Origin: Flammeovirgaceae bacterium BBD 1991-12
GTDB taxonomy: Bacteria; Bacteroidota; Bacteroidia; Cytophagales; Cyclobacteriaceae
Length of the DNA stretch: 64,000 nt
Reading direction: 5' to 3'
Assembly (NCBI GenBank): GCA_001657315.1
Contig: LYSV01000019.1
Span: 1-64,000 of the forward strand
The notes under the pieces are model-generated. The model did no database searches and was not told the origin of the DNA. It saw only the letters and a list, made by a program, of their open reading frames with translations. Position 1 is the stretch's first letter, and each line of letters opens with the position of its first letter. The position numbers and the translations under genes are program-made. Below, piece after piece: positions 23,661 through 33,918 of this stretch.

Positions 23661-26600
23661 TTATTGAGCCAAACTGAAACGAACCTGAACCCCCAGTCTG
23701 GTGGTAGCTCTTCTGAAGGATGTGGATATTTTGGGCTCGTTGATATTACGCTCAAAATAAAACTGCAGATTGAGTTTTTCATTGAGTACATAGCTGAAAT
23801 TGGGCCTTAGCTGTATATTCAGGGCTCCGTTGGTGACTGTATTGATCTCGTCGATCCTTCGTTGAATGGTTTCCGTATTGCGTATGGTAAAATTCATTCT
23901 GAAGGTGAGGTCATTTTTCAGAGTGACCACCCTTCCCCGTGACTTGAAGGGAAGCTTGAAATTGGCTTTTGTGAAACCCATTTCCACGAGTACATCATTG
24001 CTGCGTACTTCAGTGACCTGTGCATTGTTAATATTCAGAGCCATATCCCGCTGTGTCTTGTATTCTACCCGGGCTGTCAGTCGTTTCTTGGTACGTATGT
24101 TCACACCGATAAGCGGAGCGAACTGCTCACTGATAATCACCTGGCTTATGTTGTACAACGGTATCAGATCATTATCCGGGTCAGCAAAAACGGTGTTATT
24201 GTAATCCTGCAGGCTATTGCTCAGGTCCAGTCCCTGTTCGTATTCAAGGTTACTGTTGTAATTGGTGACAGCATAACTGGACTGATAGGCATGTGTAATG
24301 CTAACAGACTGAAATTTCTCCTGTAGTGCCGGTATTTTGCCGAGACCTGCATAATCAATACGCCAGTTGGGGATAGGAATGTTGGGGAAGGGATTCAGAT
24401 CCACATCTTTGGCGTCTTTGCCTGTATAAGCGGCTATAAATGCCGGAATAAGCACATCCTGCGAGTTGGTATCGTATTCAGGATTAACCAGTCTGAAACG
24501 CCTGAGAATTTCAAGCCGGTTTTCCTCAAACTCCTGGAATACGGGAGAGTTGTTATCATCATCATCACGCTGAAATGCCGTTCTTATGGTCAGGAATGAA
24601 ATATTGTACGACCCGGAACGTGCAGGACTGAACGACCTGAAGTCGTTGAAGCCTCCGGCGGTGTCGTATCTGAATATTTCTTCAAAAGCTGAGGTCTTTG
24701 TTTTTTTCGCTGTTAATTGGACCTTGAAGTCCTTAAAAGGTTCAAGATCCGCTCGGACGTTTATATCCTCCGTTTCCGTCTGTGTGAAAGGTGAGGTAAG
24801 GTTAGGGTTCGTGGTAAGCAGCCCTTGCTCCGCCAGCCGCGTTCTTATGCCCGGGTCCTGAGAACCAAGCACGAATGCCCATCCCGGTTCATTGAAACTG
24901 CTGTCCAAACCAAACAAATATACTCTGGGAGTAAACCCTGTAAGCATGGTCCCTTCGCGTAGCGTATAGGTAGCGTTGATGGATCGTACGGACATAAGAA
25001 ATTTCACGAAGCCCTTCAATGCCTTGTTTTCGGACTTTTTTGTGGCAGTGGTATCTGCCTGTTGATTTTGTCGCAGGCTGCTTCTTCTGGTACTGCGCGG
25101 AGGGGAGTTGATGTCCTTCAGAAAACCCACCTTGTTGTAGAGCTTTACCATGTCAATCTTGCCACTCACGGTGTTGTCCCTGCTGTTTTGGATGGTATTC
25201 CCAAAATCAAGCCTTTCAATATCTTCTGGTCTTGAATATAAGGGACCGGCAGTCCAGCCATAGCTGGCCTGGTAGCGATAATCAGCGCTTAACCAGTCCG
25301 TAAGGGGGAGCTTATCCAGAGGAAGACGGTAATTGGCACCCAGACTCTGATTGAAGTTCTTCATCCGCCCCAGCCTTTTCAGGTTAGACCAGACGGAATC
25401 CTGATATTGTTTTTGACTGATAAACAAGGGCTGTGCCGCTGCAGAATCCGGAGTTTCAAGGCTAAAACCACCGAAAGGACTACTGTTGGGCTCGTCAATA
25501 ATGGCCTCAGCACGTGCGGTATAGTCAATAGACAGACTTTTGGTAAGATCCCACCGCAGATTATAGTTCCTGTTGAAGGTGAAATACTTTTCAAAGTTCT
25601 CCAGGCTGCCATTGTTATCATTGCGGTACAGCCTCTGAACCAGCTGTCGGTCCAGGTCCCACCGCACGGAAATATTTGATGGCAGAGGATTGATATTAAA
25701 GTCTTTGATTAGCTTCAGGTATTTGCCGTCAAGGAATTTAGCGTTTTTGAAAGGTTCCCAGGGTTCCATTTCGGGACTGTAATTATAGGCTATCGAGCCG
25801 CTTTGATTTTCCCTCAGATAGCGCTGCAGATTGAAATTGGTTTGTACCAATTGACTGTAGGAATAGGAAAAACTGAAATTTTCAATGTCATAGATGTGTT
25901 TTTTGGCCTCCTCCTTCACCTTTACCTTTCGTACATTTATAAAATTAATACTCCGTCTCGTCTCGGTGTCAGTTACGATATCTTCATAATCATCCCGGTC
26001 CTCCTCCGAGCGGGAAAGCAGCGCTGCATCCAGTGTAATGTCAGGATTGGCAGGGTCGAAGAAGGGTTTTATGGTGGTCTTCTGGTAGCTGACGAACATA
26101 GGTACCTTAAGTCCCAGACGCTCCGGAAGCAGTTTATCCAGGGTAACGTTCGCGGAGACATCATAGGAGGTGGTTTCCTCCCGGGTCCTTTCCGCTATTC
26201 TGGACTGGATGCCGCCGAACCCAAACGTGGTGTGCCTTACGGTAGCTGTAATGTTGGCAAAATCAGCCAGCTTGGCGTTTAATGTAGCGTTTGCCGCCCA
26301 ACCCTTGGTGCGATCGAAGTCAGTGACCCTGAGCTCATTGGCCCAGATACAGGCCGACCGAGCCAGGCCGTCACGCGATTTAGGGTTTCGCACTCCTATG
26401 GTCAGCCATTCCACAGCGCTCAGATCGGGATTACCTCTCAACCTGATCCGGTGTCTTCCTACCACTTTGGCACTGTCCAGCGGAAACACCTGTCTTTTAG
26501 GTATATCGAGCCGGTCTCTTTCGGACTTTAAGGCATACAGTTCATTGATATCAAGGTCAATTTCATTTTCCTCAGGCCATATTTTACTGGGATCCTGTGA

Positions 26601-29600
26601 TCCCGGAGGAGTTATTTTCAGTGGAATTTCTATTTCATAGTAGTTGGAGTCCACATCCGTGCCCATTCGTAGAAAAGCTGTTACCCGTCCGTCTTCGTCT
26701 TCAGAGTCACTATCCGCATGCAGGAACATTTTTACCCGTCCATAGTTGATCAGATCGAGGCTTACCTGTTTTATCACAGCCCTTGCCTGCCCGTCCTCTA
26801 TATCTTCCACACACACCTGCAGGGACTGTTCGTTGAGTCTTCGTTCCACTGCAGACGTATTGTCCCTGTCACGATTAAAACCCGGAGGCAGAACATAGGG
26901 CGATTGAGTTGCTGTTCCTGCTGCATTTTCTTCAATGTTCACCACGGATACTGTAAAGTCTTCAGGAACAGCGTCCTCATCACTGCCATCGTTAAAATTG
27001 GGTTCCTGAAAACGGCTGAATGAGCGTCTCCACCTGCTGGATATAAAACGGAAGTTAGCCATACGCAACACCACCGGATCCTCAAAATCAGTGAGGTACA
27101 TACGCAGATAGCGTATGGATTTGAACCCTGAGATATTGCCAAACTGACTGTCAAACTGGCGTATAGGCACCCGGAACAGGTACCACGTCACATCATCTCC
27201 GGTTTGGTCCTCCGTTACCTGGTCCACTACATACTTGTTATTGCCAAGATCGCCCGGCTCAAGGTCAACCTTGTATTCATAGTATTCTTCCAGCTCATTC
27301 AGTGTGTTATCGTCGTTCAGATCCTCATTATCAGGAATGGTAGTACCGGAAGGGGTGAATAGTGAATTGGCACTGGTAATGATGGGGGAATTGTTTTCAT
27401 GGCCGTTGAAGTTCTTATACCGCTCCAGTATACCAGCATCTCTCGCATCCAGATCATCGCCAAGGAAATAGGCAAAGTCATCTGCTGAAGGGTCGTCAAA
27501 ATCTCTAAAATCACTGCCAAAGGAATCGAAATTACGTTCGGCCTCATTGTTCATTCCGTCCATGCCTACGTCCTGATTGGCCCGGGCCTGCTCTGAATTG
27601 TCAAAGGCATTGGTGAGAAAGGGCTGCTCAGTAACGAAACCCCAGTCCGTTTGTCGAACGGCCTCCGGGTTGCTGGCTACACCATTCGGAGGCAGGCCAT
27701 TCTCAAATCCATGTTGATTATCCGGGATCACATCCTCTGAGATACTGCCAAGGTTAAAATACAGGTCTCCTCCACCTGTATTTCCCCTTGTATTCCCACG
27801 ACCGTCATCTATACCCACATTGGGATTGCCGGGAAGGCGCCCTTCCATAAACGGATCCATAAGCCAGAATTCAATGTATTCCACATTGGCCTTGTCAAAG
27901 TCAACTTCGGATCTGATGGCATGTGTTATACCTCCCCAGTTTTGTTTGGGGTTGGTGGTAAGCTCCACTCCATCAGTTGATACCTGTGGATTGTAGTTAT
28001 AGGGACCTCTCTCCCGTGGGTAGTAGGCCAGGTCGAAGATCTGCTGAAAGTTGATGATATTAGGGTCCAGGCCCGGAAATATCTCCTGTGGTGTAACGGA
28101 CCGGACATAGTGATTCATCAGGTCCTCTTCGCTGATCCCGTCAGGTGTTCTGCGGTCGTTGCGATAGAAAAGGTTATCTATCTGATACCATGCCAGCTTG
28201 GCCCTGAAATAGTTCTGTCCCAGAGGGCCCGCCCCATAGAAGGCAGGTTTATTCCCTTGATCAGGTGTCGCCGCCAGCTGCCATGTTATGGGGTTGTTCA
28301 GCGAAAATGGGGTGGCAGTATTCTCAAAGTCGTCGATGTAAGAGGTACCCTCCCCGTCGATAATATTGGACGTGCCGGGGATCAGCTGGGCAAACTCTGC
28401 ATTGAAGGTAATGCTTGAAGGCTCCTTCGTTTGCAGTATAGGCAGCTTATCCAGCATTTTGGTGAGAAATCTGGAATCCTTCTGGATATTGACATCAAAT
28501 CCGTATTTCGTATTTCGTGTAGGTTCATTACCCACACTTATTCGGGTGATCAGAGGTCTTTCATTCAAACGCAGGACTGTGGCCCCCAGGTTGATATCAT
28601 CACTTACCTTGTAGTCGAAACGCGCTCCCAAAAGCGTTCTGGACTGGAAATTGAACAGATCAGCCTTCTCATAGCTGATCGTTATCTTCTTACCGGAATT
28701 GAGGACCCCTTCATTGATGATGTTCACCTTTCCGAAAGTATAATCTACCTGGTAATCCATCCCTTCTGTAAGAGGCGCCCCTCCTGCAAAAACCCTTACT
28801 GAGCCCTCAGCAATATTGAAACCGGGTATAACAATTTCATTGCTGGAGCCGGACTGGAACAGACCCTGCAAAAGGAATTTGTTTTTTTCCGATACCAGCT
28901 GAGCATCTATAAGTGTACTGCTATACAATTCATCATAGGCGTATTTGGCAATGAGTTCGTCCTCACGGGGATCACCGGAAAAGGCCTGGCGCAAGGCATC
29001 ACTGAAGGGTTGCAGGAACGGGAACATGATCGTACCGGTTTCTGTATCAATGGTAATATCTTCTACAAAATCAAAGTTACCGTCACGTTGAGGGTCATTA
29101 TTGGGATTGAGTTTGTCCAGGCCCAATACCTCGATCAAAGGTGTAGTACTGGTGACAACACCCTCCTGAAGCTGTGGGTTATCAATACCTGTATTATCAT
29201 CCCTGTAGATCACTCTGAGCTGAAAGCCATCAGGACTTACATTCGTGGCATTCAGGGAGTAGATGTTTTTCATCATAAGATCCCAGGTAGGCACCCGTTC
29301 TTCTGGTTCGCCCTGCTCCGGGGCTGCAGTTATACTGATCTTCCTGGGACGCAGCATTTTCAGGAATACTACCTTGTCTTCATCCAGATTGGTATAGTCC
29401 CTGGAAAGCTCCCCTACCGTAAAGGGGCGGCCATTAAAGCTGTACTGATAGGAAACAGCAAGTGCCTCATCGTTCTGGAGCTTACGGAACAGTGTGATAT
29501 ATCCCAGCTTGGTATTGACCGTGTATTCATTGAAGTCCAGCTTCCGGGCACTGGTTATTTTTTCGAAGTCAAGACCTTCGGACAGTCCCAGCCCTTCCAG

Positions 29601-30911
29601 AAAGCCATTGATCTGATCGGAATTCCGCTGATCGGAGTTCTGGTCAGGCAGGGCACCGTAGAGCGAGTTGGCCTCATTGGCATTGGCGATAAAACTGGGG
29701 TTGGGGGCGACCACATTTCCCCTGTATATATTCGCCGTGTTCGGTTCGGCCAGGTCCATCAGCCCTACCACATCCCGTAGGGTTTCGGTATCATTATTAC
29801 GGTTCACCACATAAACTTCCACATTGGTCACGTTCACCCCGGAGCTGATCAGTGGTACACCCGCCAGCCACTGTTCATAGTTATCACGAAAGAAATGCCC
29901 AAGGAAGAAATGCCGGTTTTCATCGTAATTGGAAGCGAGGATCTCAAACTCACGTCCCTGGACCCCGCCACCCTCTATTTCTATAGTCTCGGATTTACCC
30001 CGCTGAGTGGAAGCTACAGTGGTAACGTACAGATCGCCAAATTGTAGCTGTGCCTTTACTCCAAAGAGGTTTTGAGCGCCTGTGATCAGGCTGTTGTTCA
30101 AAGGCAGGCTCACATTGCCTATCTCCAGTTTCTGTAAAATGTCCTCCTCAAAGCCGGTATATTCTACCTTCAGATTATTTTCAAAATCGAAGGAATTGTT
30201 GTTGTCAAAGTTGGCGGTGACCTGAAGCTTTTCTCCGATCTTGCCGGTAACGTTCATACTGATCTGCTGATCAAACTCAAAACCGCCGTTCCGCTGCTGC
30301 CGGATAGGAATATTGGGATTATTGATACGTTGCCACCGGCCTCCGAAATCAAGGGTTACAAAACCTCTGGGGATGATCTCCACATAGGTACCGCCAAAGA
30401 TCCGGTCAAATACCGGGCTTATGTAAATGGGAGGGATCAGATTTCTGCCACTTACCGCACTTTCGCCATCCAACCCGGCACTTCTGTTTTTCCAGTATTC
30501 CTTAAGCTGCTCTCTTTCCTGGTATTGCTTGAATTCTTCAAAAGTCATGGATGAGGTAGGGCGGTAGTTAAGATCACCGATCTTTTCATAGATGGTATAG
30601 TTCATACCGGTATCTATCTCTACATCCAGATTCAGACTGGCCGGATCCTGAAGTAAAAGCGGGGAATGACTGGAAGTGTTGCTAAAAGGGTCGCCAAACC
30701 GGTCCTTGGGTGTGAAGGTAGGCTTTCTCGAGGGTTGATAAGGCCCCTCTACCGTATCCTTTTCCGTGGTATCCGGCGGTATAATGAAACTCCCGAAATC
30801 AACCTTACGCCACGACAGTTGTCTTGGACTCACCGTGAAAGTCAGTCCCAGACAACCCATGAAAGCAAGAAGAAATGCCGATAAAGAACGGTTGAATTTA
30901 TCGAATACCAA
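23661..30911 (-). CDS. sprA: Cell-surface/gliding protein SprA, type 9 secretion translocon
   Basis: A 2416-aa protein, close to the length of Flavobacterium SprA. A signal peptide lies at the N-terminus (about 8-28). The rest alternates beta-strands and turns over its whole length, consistent with the known 36-strand barrel through which type 9 substrates cross the outer membrane. Recognisable segments are RFGDPFSNTSSHSPLLL near residue 75 and the C-terminal strand LGVQVRFSLAQ. No frameshift or internal stop breaks it. It follows ruvA after 15 bases and is followed by gcvH after 50. Its predicted cargo includes the two sorting-domain proteins at 45781-48363. Confidence 0.97.
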   Translation of the reverse strand: MVFDKFNRSLSAFLLAFMGCLGLTFTVSPRQLSWRKVDFGSFIIPPDTTEKDTVEGPYQPSRKPTFTPKDRFGDPFSNTSSHSPLLLQDPASLNLDVEIDTGMNYTIYEKIGDLNYRPTSSMTFEEFKQYQEREQLKEYWKNRSAGLDGESAVSGRNLIPPIYISPVFDRIFGGTYVEIIPRGFVTLDFGGRWQRINNPNIPIRQQRNGGFEFDQQISMNVTGKIGEKLQVTANFDNNNSFDFENNLKVEYTGFEEDILQKLEIGNVSLPLNNSLITGAQNLFGVKAQLQFGDLYVTTVASTQRGKSETIEIEGGGVQGREFEILASNYDENRHFFLGHFFRDNYEQWLAGVPLISSGVNVTNVEVYVVNRNNDTETLRDVVGLMDLAEPNTANIYRGNVVAPNPSFIANANEANSLYGALPDQNSDQRNSDQINGFLEGLGLSEGLDFEKITSARKLDFNEYTVNTKLGYITLFRKLQNDEALAVSYQYSFNGRPFTVGELSRDYTNLDEDKVVFLKMLRPRKISITAAPEQGEPEERVPTWDLMMKNIYSLNATNVSPDGFQLRVIYRDDNTGIDNPQLQEGVVTSTTPLIEVLGLDKLNPNNDPQRDGNFDFVEDITIDTETGTIMFPFLQPFSDALRQAFSGDPREDELIAKYAYDELYSSTLIDAQLVSEKNKFLLQGLFQSGSSNEIVIPGFNIAEGSVRVFAGGAPLTEGMDYQVDYTFGKVNIINEGVLNSGKKITISYEKADLFNFQSRTLLGARFDYKVSDDINLGATVLRLNERPLITRISVGNEPTRNTKYGFDVNIQKDSRFLTKMLDKLPILQTKEPSSITFNAEFAQLIPGTSNIIDGEGTSYIDDFENTATPFSLNNPITWQLAATPDQGNKPAFYGAGPLGQNYFRAKLAWYQIDNLFYRNDRRTPDGISEEDLMNHYVRSVTPQEIFPGLDPNIINFQQIFDLAYYPRERGPYNYNPQVSTDGVELTTNPKQNWGGITHAIRSEVDFDKANVEYIEFWLMDPFMEGRLPGNPNVGIDDGRGNTRGNTGGGDLYFNLGSISEDVIPDNQHGFENGLPPNGVASNPEAVRQTDWGFVTEQPFLTNAFDNSEQARANQDVGMDGMNNEAERNFDSFGSDFRDFDDPSADDFAYFLGDDLDARDAGILERYKNFNGHENNSPIITSANSLFTPSGTTIPDNEDLNDDNTLNELEEYYEYKVDLEPGDLGNNKYVVDQVTEDQTGDDVTWYLFRVPIRQFDSQFGNISGFKSIRYLRMYLTDFEDPVVLRMANFRFISSRWRRSFSRFQEPNFNDGSDEDAVPEDFTVSVVNIEENAAGTATQSPYVLPPGFNRDRDNTSAVERRLNEQSLQVCVEDIEDGQARAVIKQVSLDLINYGRVKMFLHADSDSEDEDGRVTAFLRMGTDVDSNYYEIEIPLKITPPGSQDPSKIWPEENEIDLDINELYALKSERDRLDIPKRQVFPLDSAKVVGRHRIRLRGNPDLSAVEWLTIGVRNPKSRDGLARSACIWANELRVTDFDRTKGWAANATLNAKLADFANITATVRHTTFGFGGIQSRIAERTREETTSYDVSANVTLDKLLPERLGLKVPMFVSYQKTTIKPFFDPANPDITLDAALLSRSEEDRDDYEDIVTDTETRRSINFINVRKVKVKEEAKKHIYDIENFSFSYSYSQLVQTNFNLQRYLRENQSGSIAYNYSPEMEPWEPFKNAKFLDGKYLKLIKDFNINPLPSNISVRWDLDRQLVQRLYRNDNNGSLENFEKYFTFNRNYNLRWDLTKSLSIDYTARAEAIIDEPNSSPFGGFSLETPDSAAAQPLFISQKQYQDSVWSNLKRLGRMKNFNQSLGANYRLPLDKLPLTDWLSADYRYQASYGWTAGPLYSRPEDIERLDFGNTIQNSRDNTVSGKIDMVKLYNKVGFLKDINSPPRSTRRSSLRQNQQADTTATKKSENKALKGFVKFLMSVRSINATYTLREGTMLTGFTPRVYLFGLDSSFNEPGWAFVLGSQDPGIRTRLAEQGLLTTNPNLTSPFTQTETEDINVRADLEPFKDFKVQLTAKKTKTSAFEEIFRYDTAGGFNDFRSFSPARSGSYNISFLTIRTAFQRDDDDNNSPVFQEFEENRLEILRRFRLVNPEYDTNSQDVLIPAFIAAYTGKDAKDVDLNPFPNIPIPNWRIDYAGLGKIPALQEKFQSVSITHAYQSSYAVTNYNSNLEYEQGLDLSNSLQDYNNTVFADPDNDLIPLYNISQVIISEQFAPLIGVNIRTKKRLTARVEYKTQRDMALNINNAQVTEVRSNDVLVEMGFTKANFKLPFKSRGRVVTLKNDLTFRMNFTIRNTETIQRRIDEINTVTNGALNIQLRPNFSYVLNEKLNLQFYFERNINEPKISTSFRRATTRLGVQVRFSLAQ

Positions 30912-30926
30912 AACTCTAAAATGTTA

Positions 30927-31520
30927 TCAGGCGCTTTTTAATGCTAGCTTGATTAATTCCTCCAATGTAACCGTATTTCCCGAATTTTTCAGGATGGCGT
31001 CAATACTTTTTTCAGCAGCAGTTTTGCTGATTCCAAGGGTCGTTAAAGCAGATAACGCTTCGGTTCTTATGGTATTGTGTTTGGCCGGAATGAAATCTTT
31101 TGAGCTTTCCTGCAATCCCTCCCTGCGTATCTTATCCTTCAACTCAAGGATCACACGCTGGGCGGTTTTGGCTCCTACTCCTTTTACACTTTGTATGGTC
31201 CCTACATCTTCACTGGCAATGGCCTGTCTCAGCTCTGTGGAGGACAGTGATGACTGGATCATCAGGCCAGTGCTGGGGCCAATGCCGGAAATGGATATCA
31301 AATGCAGAAACATTTGCTTTTCTGCCTCATTATTGAAGCCGTAAAGGGCGTGAGAATCTTCCTTTACATGCAACCAGGTATGCAACAGGATATTTTCCTT
31401 ATCCTTAAGCTCACTGAACGTGGCCAGGGATATGTTCACATGATATCCTATTCCATTCACGTCAATTAAAACATGTGTCGGGTCCTTAAATACCAACTTA
31501 CCCTTTAAGTACGCTATCAT
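30927..31520 (-). CDS. ruvA: Holliday junction branch-migration protein RuvA
   Basis: A 197-aa protein with all three domains: the N-terminal OB fold (MIAYLKGKLV...DVNGIGYHVN), the central double helix-hairpin-helix (SISGIGPSTG and SVKGVGAKTAQRVILELK) and the C-terminal RuvB-contact domain (about 150-197). It forms tetramers on Holliday junctions and loads RuvB. Its start overlaps the end of the malic enzyme gene by 23 bases, and sprA follows, so DNA repair and secretion genes share a transcript here. Confidence 0.97.
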   Translation of the reverse strand: MIAYLKGKLVFKDPTHVLIDVNGIGYHVNISLATFSELKDKENILLHTWLHVKEDSHALYGFNNEAEKQMFLHLISISGIGPSTGLMIQSSLSSTELRQAIASEDVGTIQSVKGVGAKTAQRVILELKDKIRREGLQESSKDFIPAKHNTIRTEALSALTTLGISKTAAEKSIDAILKNSGNTVTLEELIKLALKSA

Positions 31521-33795
31521 CAGTCAATCTCTTATCATACAATTGGGCATCCACTACGGCTATAGCCGCCATATTCACGATGTCCCGCACAGAACTGCCC
31601 AACTGGAGGATATGCACAGGTTTTTTCATGCCCAGCAGGATCGGGCCTATGGCTTCGGCACCACCTATTTCCATTACCAGCTTGTAGGCAATATTACCGG
31701 AGGCCAGGTCCGGGAATATCAATGTGTTGGCTCCTTCTTTGGCGAGTTCACTAAAGGGGTAATTCTCTCTTTGTATCTGAGTATCCAGGGCTACATTGGC
31801 CTGTATGTCTCCGTCGATAATGAGGTTAGGGTACTTTTCCCGGGCAATTCTCACAGCTTCCTGAGCTTTATGCGGTATTTTACCTCTGGCTGAACCAAAA
31901 TTGGAATAGGACAATACAGCAACCCGGGGTTCAATATCAAAAAATCTAACGCCCCTTGACGTCATGGCAATAATGTCGGACAGCTCTTCAGGTGTAGGGT
32001 CTACATTTACGGTAGTATCAGAGAAGAAGAAAGTCCCTTTCTTGTTCATAATAATATACATACCCGCCACCCGGCCTGTTCGTTCATTGGTCCCGATCAC
32101 CTGCAGGGCGGGGAAAATGGTTTTTGGATAATCCTTGGTGAGCCCGGATATGAAGGCATCAGCTTCACCTTTTTCCACCATCATACAGCCGAAATAATTC
32201 CGGTCACGCATCTGTTTTACAGCCTCGTAAAGCGTAAGTCCCTTTCTGTTCCTTTTTTTGTAAAGCGCCTCTGCATAGAGATGTATCCTGTCGTTTTCAT
32301 CATAGGTGTCGATCACTTCACAATTGCAAAGATCCAGATTGTGTTCTTCCACCAGGGATTGTATGACGTCTTTTCTGCCCAGTAAAATAGGGGAGGCAAT
32401 ACCTTCGTCCTGAATGATCTGGGCTGCTCTTAATATTTTTATGTCGTGGGCTTCGGCAAATACCACCCTTTTCGGATTCTTCCTGGCCCGGTTGATCACC
32501 CTGGACATCAGCTTTTCATCAATACCGATCCTTCGCTGTAGCTCTTCATGGTACCTGTCCCAGTCGGTAATACCTTCTCTTGCCACACCCGACTCCATGG
32601 CCGCTTTCGCTACCGCCGGTGAAATAGCAGTGATCAGCCTCGGATCAAGGGGTTTGGGGATCAGGTAGTCTCTCCCAAACAGAATGGTACGATCTCCGTA
32701 GGCCTTACTCACCAGCTCAGGCACAGGCTCCTTGGCCAGCTCGGCTATGGCGTGTACAGCAGCCAGCTTCATCTCCTCATTAATGGCAGTAGCCCTTACG
32801 TCGAGGGCTCCTCTGAATATGTAAGGAAAACCCAGAACGTTATTGACCTGATTGGGATGGTCCGACCTGCCCGTAGCCATGATGATATCCTCACGGGTTT
32901 CCATAGCCAGATCATAGGCAATCTCAGGATTTGGATTGGCCAGTGCAAATACAATGGGCTTATCCGCCATATTCATAATGTCCTGAGGGGTGAGGATGTC
33001 CTGTACGGAAAGGCCCAGAAAAAAATCAGCCCCCTTAATGGCTTCTGAAAGCTCATGCAGATCCCTGTCAGTAGCGAATTCAGCTTTGGTAGGATCCAGA
33101 TGCTCACGATCCTTTCTGATCACACCCTTGCTGTCACACATGATCATGTTCTCCTTTTTTGCTCCCAATGAACAGTACAGTCTGGTACAGGCGATAGCCG
33201 CTGCTCCGGCGCCGTTTACTACTATTATGATCTCGTCGATCCTCTTCTCGACCAGCTCCAGAGCGTTAAGAAGGGCGGAAGCTGAGATAATGGCTGTGCC
33301 ATGCTGGTCATCATGCATGACGGGAATGCTCATCTTTTCTTTCAGCTCCTGTTCTATTTTGAAGCTTTCAGGGGCCTTGATATCCTCCAGGTTTATGCCT
33401 CCAAAGGTAGGTTCCAGTGATTTGACTATGGCAACGAATTTATCAGGGTCTTCCTCATTGATCTCTATATCAAACACGTCGATACCGGCAAACTTCTTGA
33501 ACAGGACCCCTTTTCCTTCCATCACGGGTTTTGATGCTTCCGGGCCTATATTGCCCAACCCCAGTACTGCAGTACCGTTGGAGATCACACCTACAAGATT
33601 GCCTTTGGCGGTATACTTGTAAACATCATCCTTATCTTCGGCGATATCCTTGCAAGGCTCCGCTACACCCGGCGAGTAAGCCAGTGCAAGATCCAGCTGA
33701 GAGCCGAGCGCCTTGCTGGGTACCACCTCTATTTTACCAGGCTGACCTTGCTTGTGATAGTTCAGAGCATCCTGCCTTCTTATTTTTATACTCAT
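31498..33795 (-). CDS. maeB: NADP-dependent malic enzyme with phosphotransacetylase-like domain
   Basis: A 765-aa two-part enzyme. Residues about 1-430 are a malic enzyme: SPGVAEPCKDIAED, MHDDQHGTAIISASALLNAL and the NAD(P) fold VVNGAGAAAIACTRL. Residues about 440-765 resemble phosphate acetyltransferase (ARKNPKRVVFAEAHD), which in known MaeB proteins is regulatory and not catalytic. It oxidatively decarboxylates malate to pyruvate and gives NADPH for biosynthesis. The gene heads the maeB-ruvA-sprA run; a 123-base spacer with interleaved inverted repeats separates it from the DUF4837 gene. Confidence 0.96.
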   Translation of the reverse strand: MSIKIRRQDALNYHKQGQPGKIEVVPSKALGSQLDLALAYSPGVAEPCKDIAEDKDDVYKYTAKGNLVGVISNGTAVLGLGNIGPEASKPVMEGKGVLFKKFAGIDVFDIEINEEDPDKFVAIVKSLEPTFGGINLEDIKAPESFKIEQELKEKMSIPVMHDDQHGTAIISASALLNALELVEKRIDEIIIVVNGAGAAAIACTRLYCSLGAKKENMIMCDSKGVIRKDREHLDPTKAEFATDRDLHELSEAIKGADFFLGLSVQDILTPQDIMNMADKPIVFALANPNPEIAYDLAMETREDIIMATGRSDHPNQVNNVLGFPYIFRGALDVRATAINEEMKLAAVHAIAELAKEPVPELVSKAYGDRTILFGRDYLIPKPLDPRLITAISPAVAKAAMESGVAREGITDWDRYHEELQRRIGIDEKLMSRVINRARKNPKRVVFAEAHDIKILRAAQIIQDEGIASPILLGRKDVIQSLVEEHNLDLCNCEVIDTYDENDRIHLYAEALYKKRNRKGLTLYEAVKQMRDRNYFGCMMVEKGEADAFISGLTKDYPKTIFPALQVIGTNERTGRVAGMYIIMNKKGTFFFSDTTVNVDPTPEELSDIIAMTSRGVRFFDIEPRVAVLSYSNFGSARGKIPHKAQEAVRIAREKYPNLIIDGDIQANVALDTQIQRENYPFSELAKEGANTLIFPDLASGNIAYKLVMEIGGAEAIGPILLGMKKPVHILQLGSSVRDIVNMAAIAVVDAQLYDKRLTDDSVLKG

Positions 33796-33848
33796 ATTTT
33801 GCCGTAAAATTCAAAGGGCAAAAGTAAGAAAACACAGGGAGTATTCCA

Positions 33849-33911
33849 GTTGAAAGTTACAGGTTCTAAGTTCGACACTGAACTTTCAACATTGAACATC
33901 GAACTTAGAAC
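33849..33911. repeat. Pseudoknot-order inverted repeats between DUF4837 and maeB genes
   Basis: Arm A GTTGAAAGTT (33849-33858) pairs perfectly with A' (33881-33890), and arm B GTTCTAAGTTCGA (33863-33875) pairs perfectly with B' (33899-33911). The order A-B-A'-B' means both stems can form together only as a pseudoknot, otherwise they compete. It lies 7 bases downstream of the DUF4837 stop and 53 bases before the maeB start. Confidence 0.7.
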
Positions 33912-33918
33912 TATGGAC

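Noticed and set aside
29010-29780. 256-codon frame opposite to sprA
   Set aside because: It lies wholly antisense to the intact, family-typical sprA gene and its translation shows no domain.
32990-33622. 210-codon frame opposite to maeB
   Set aside because: Antisense shadow of the malic enzyme domain; composition is Ser-rich in the manner of mirror frames.
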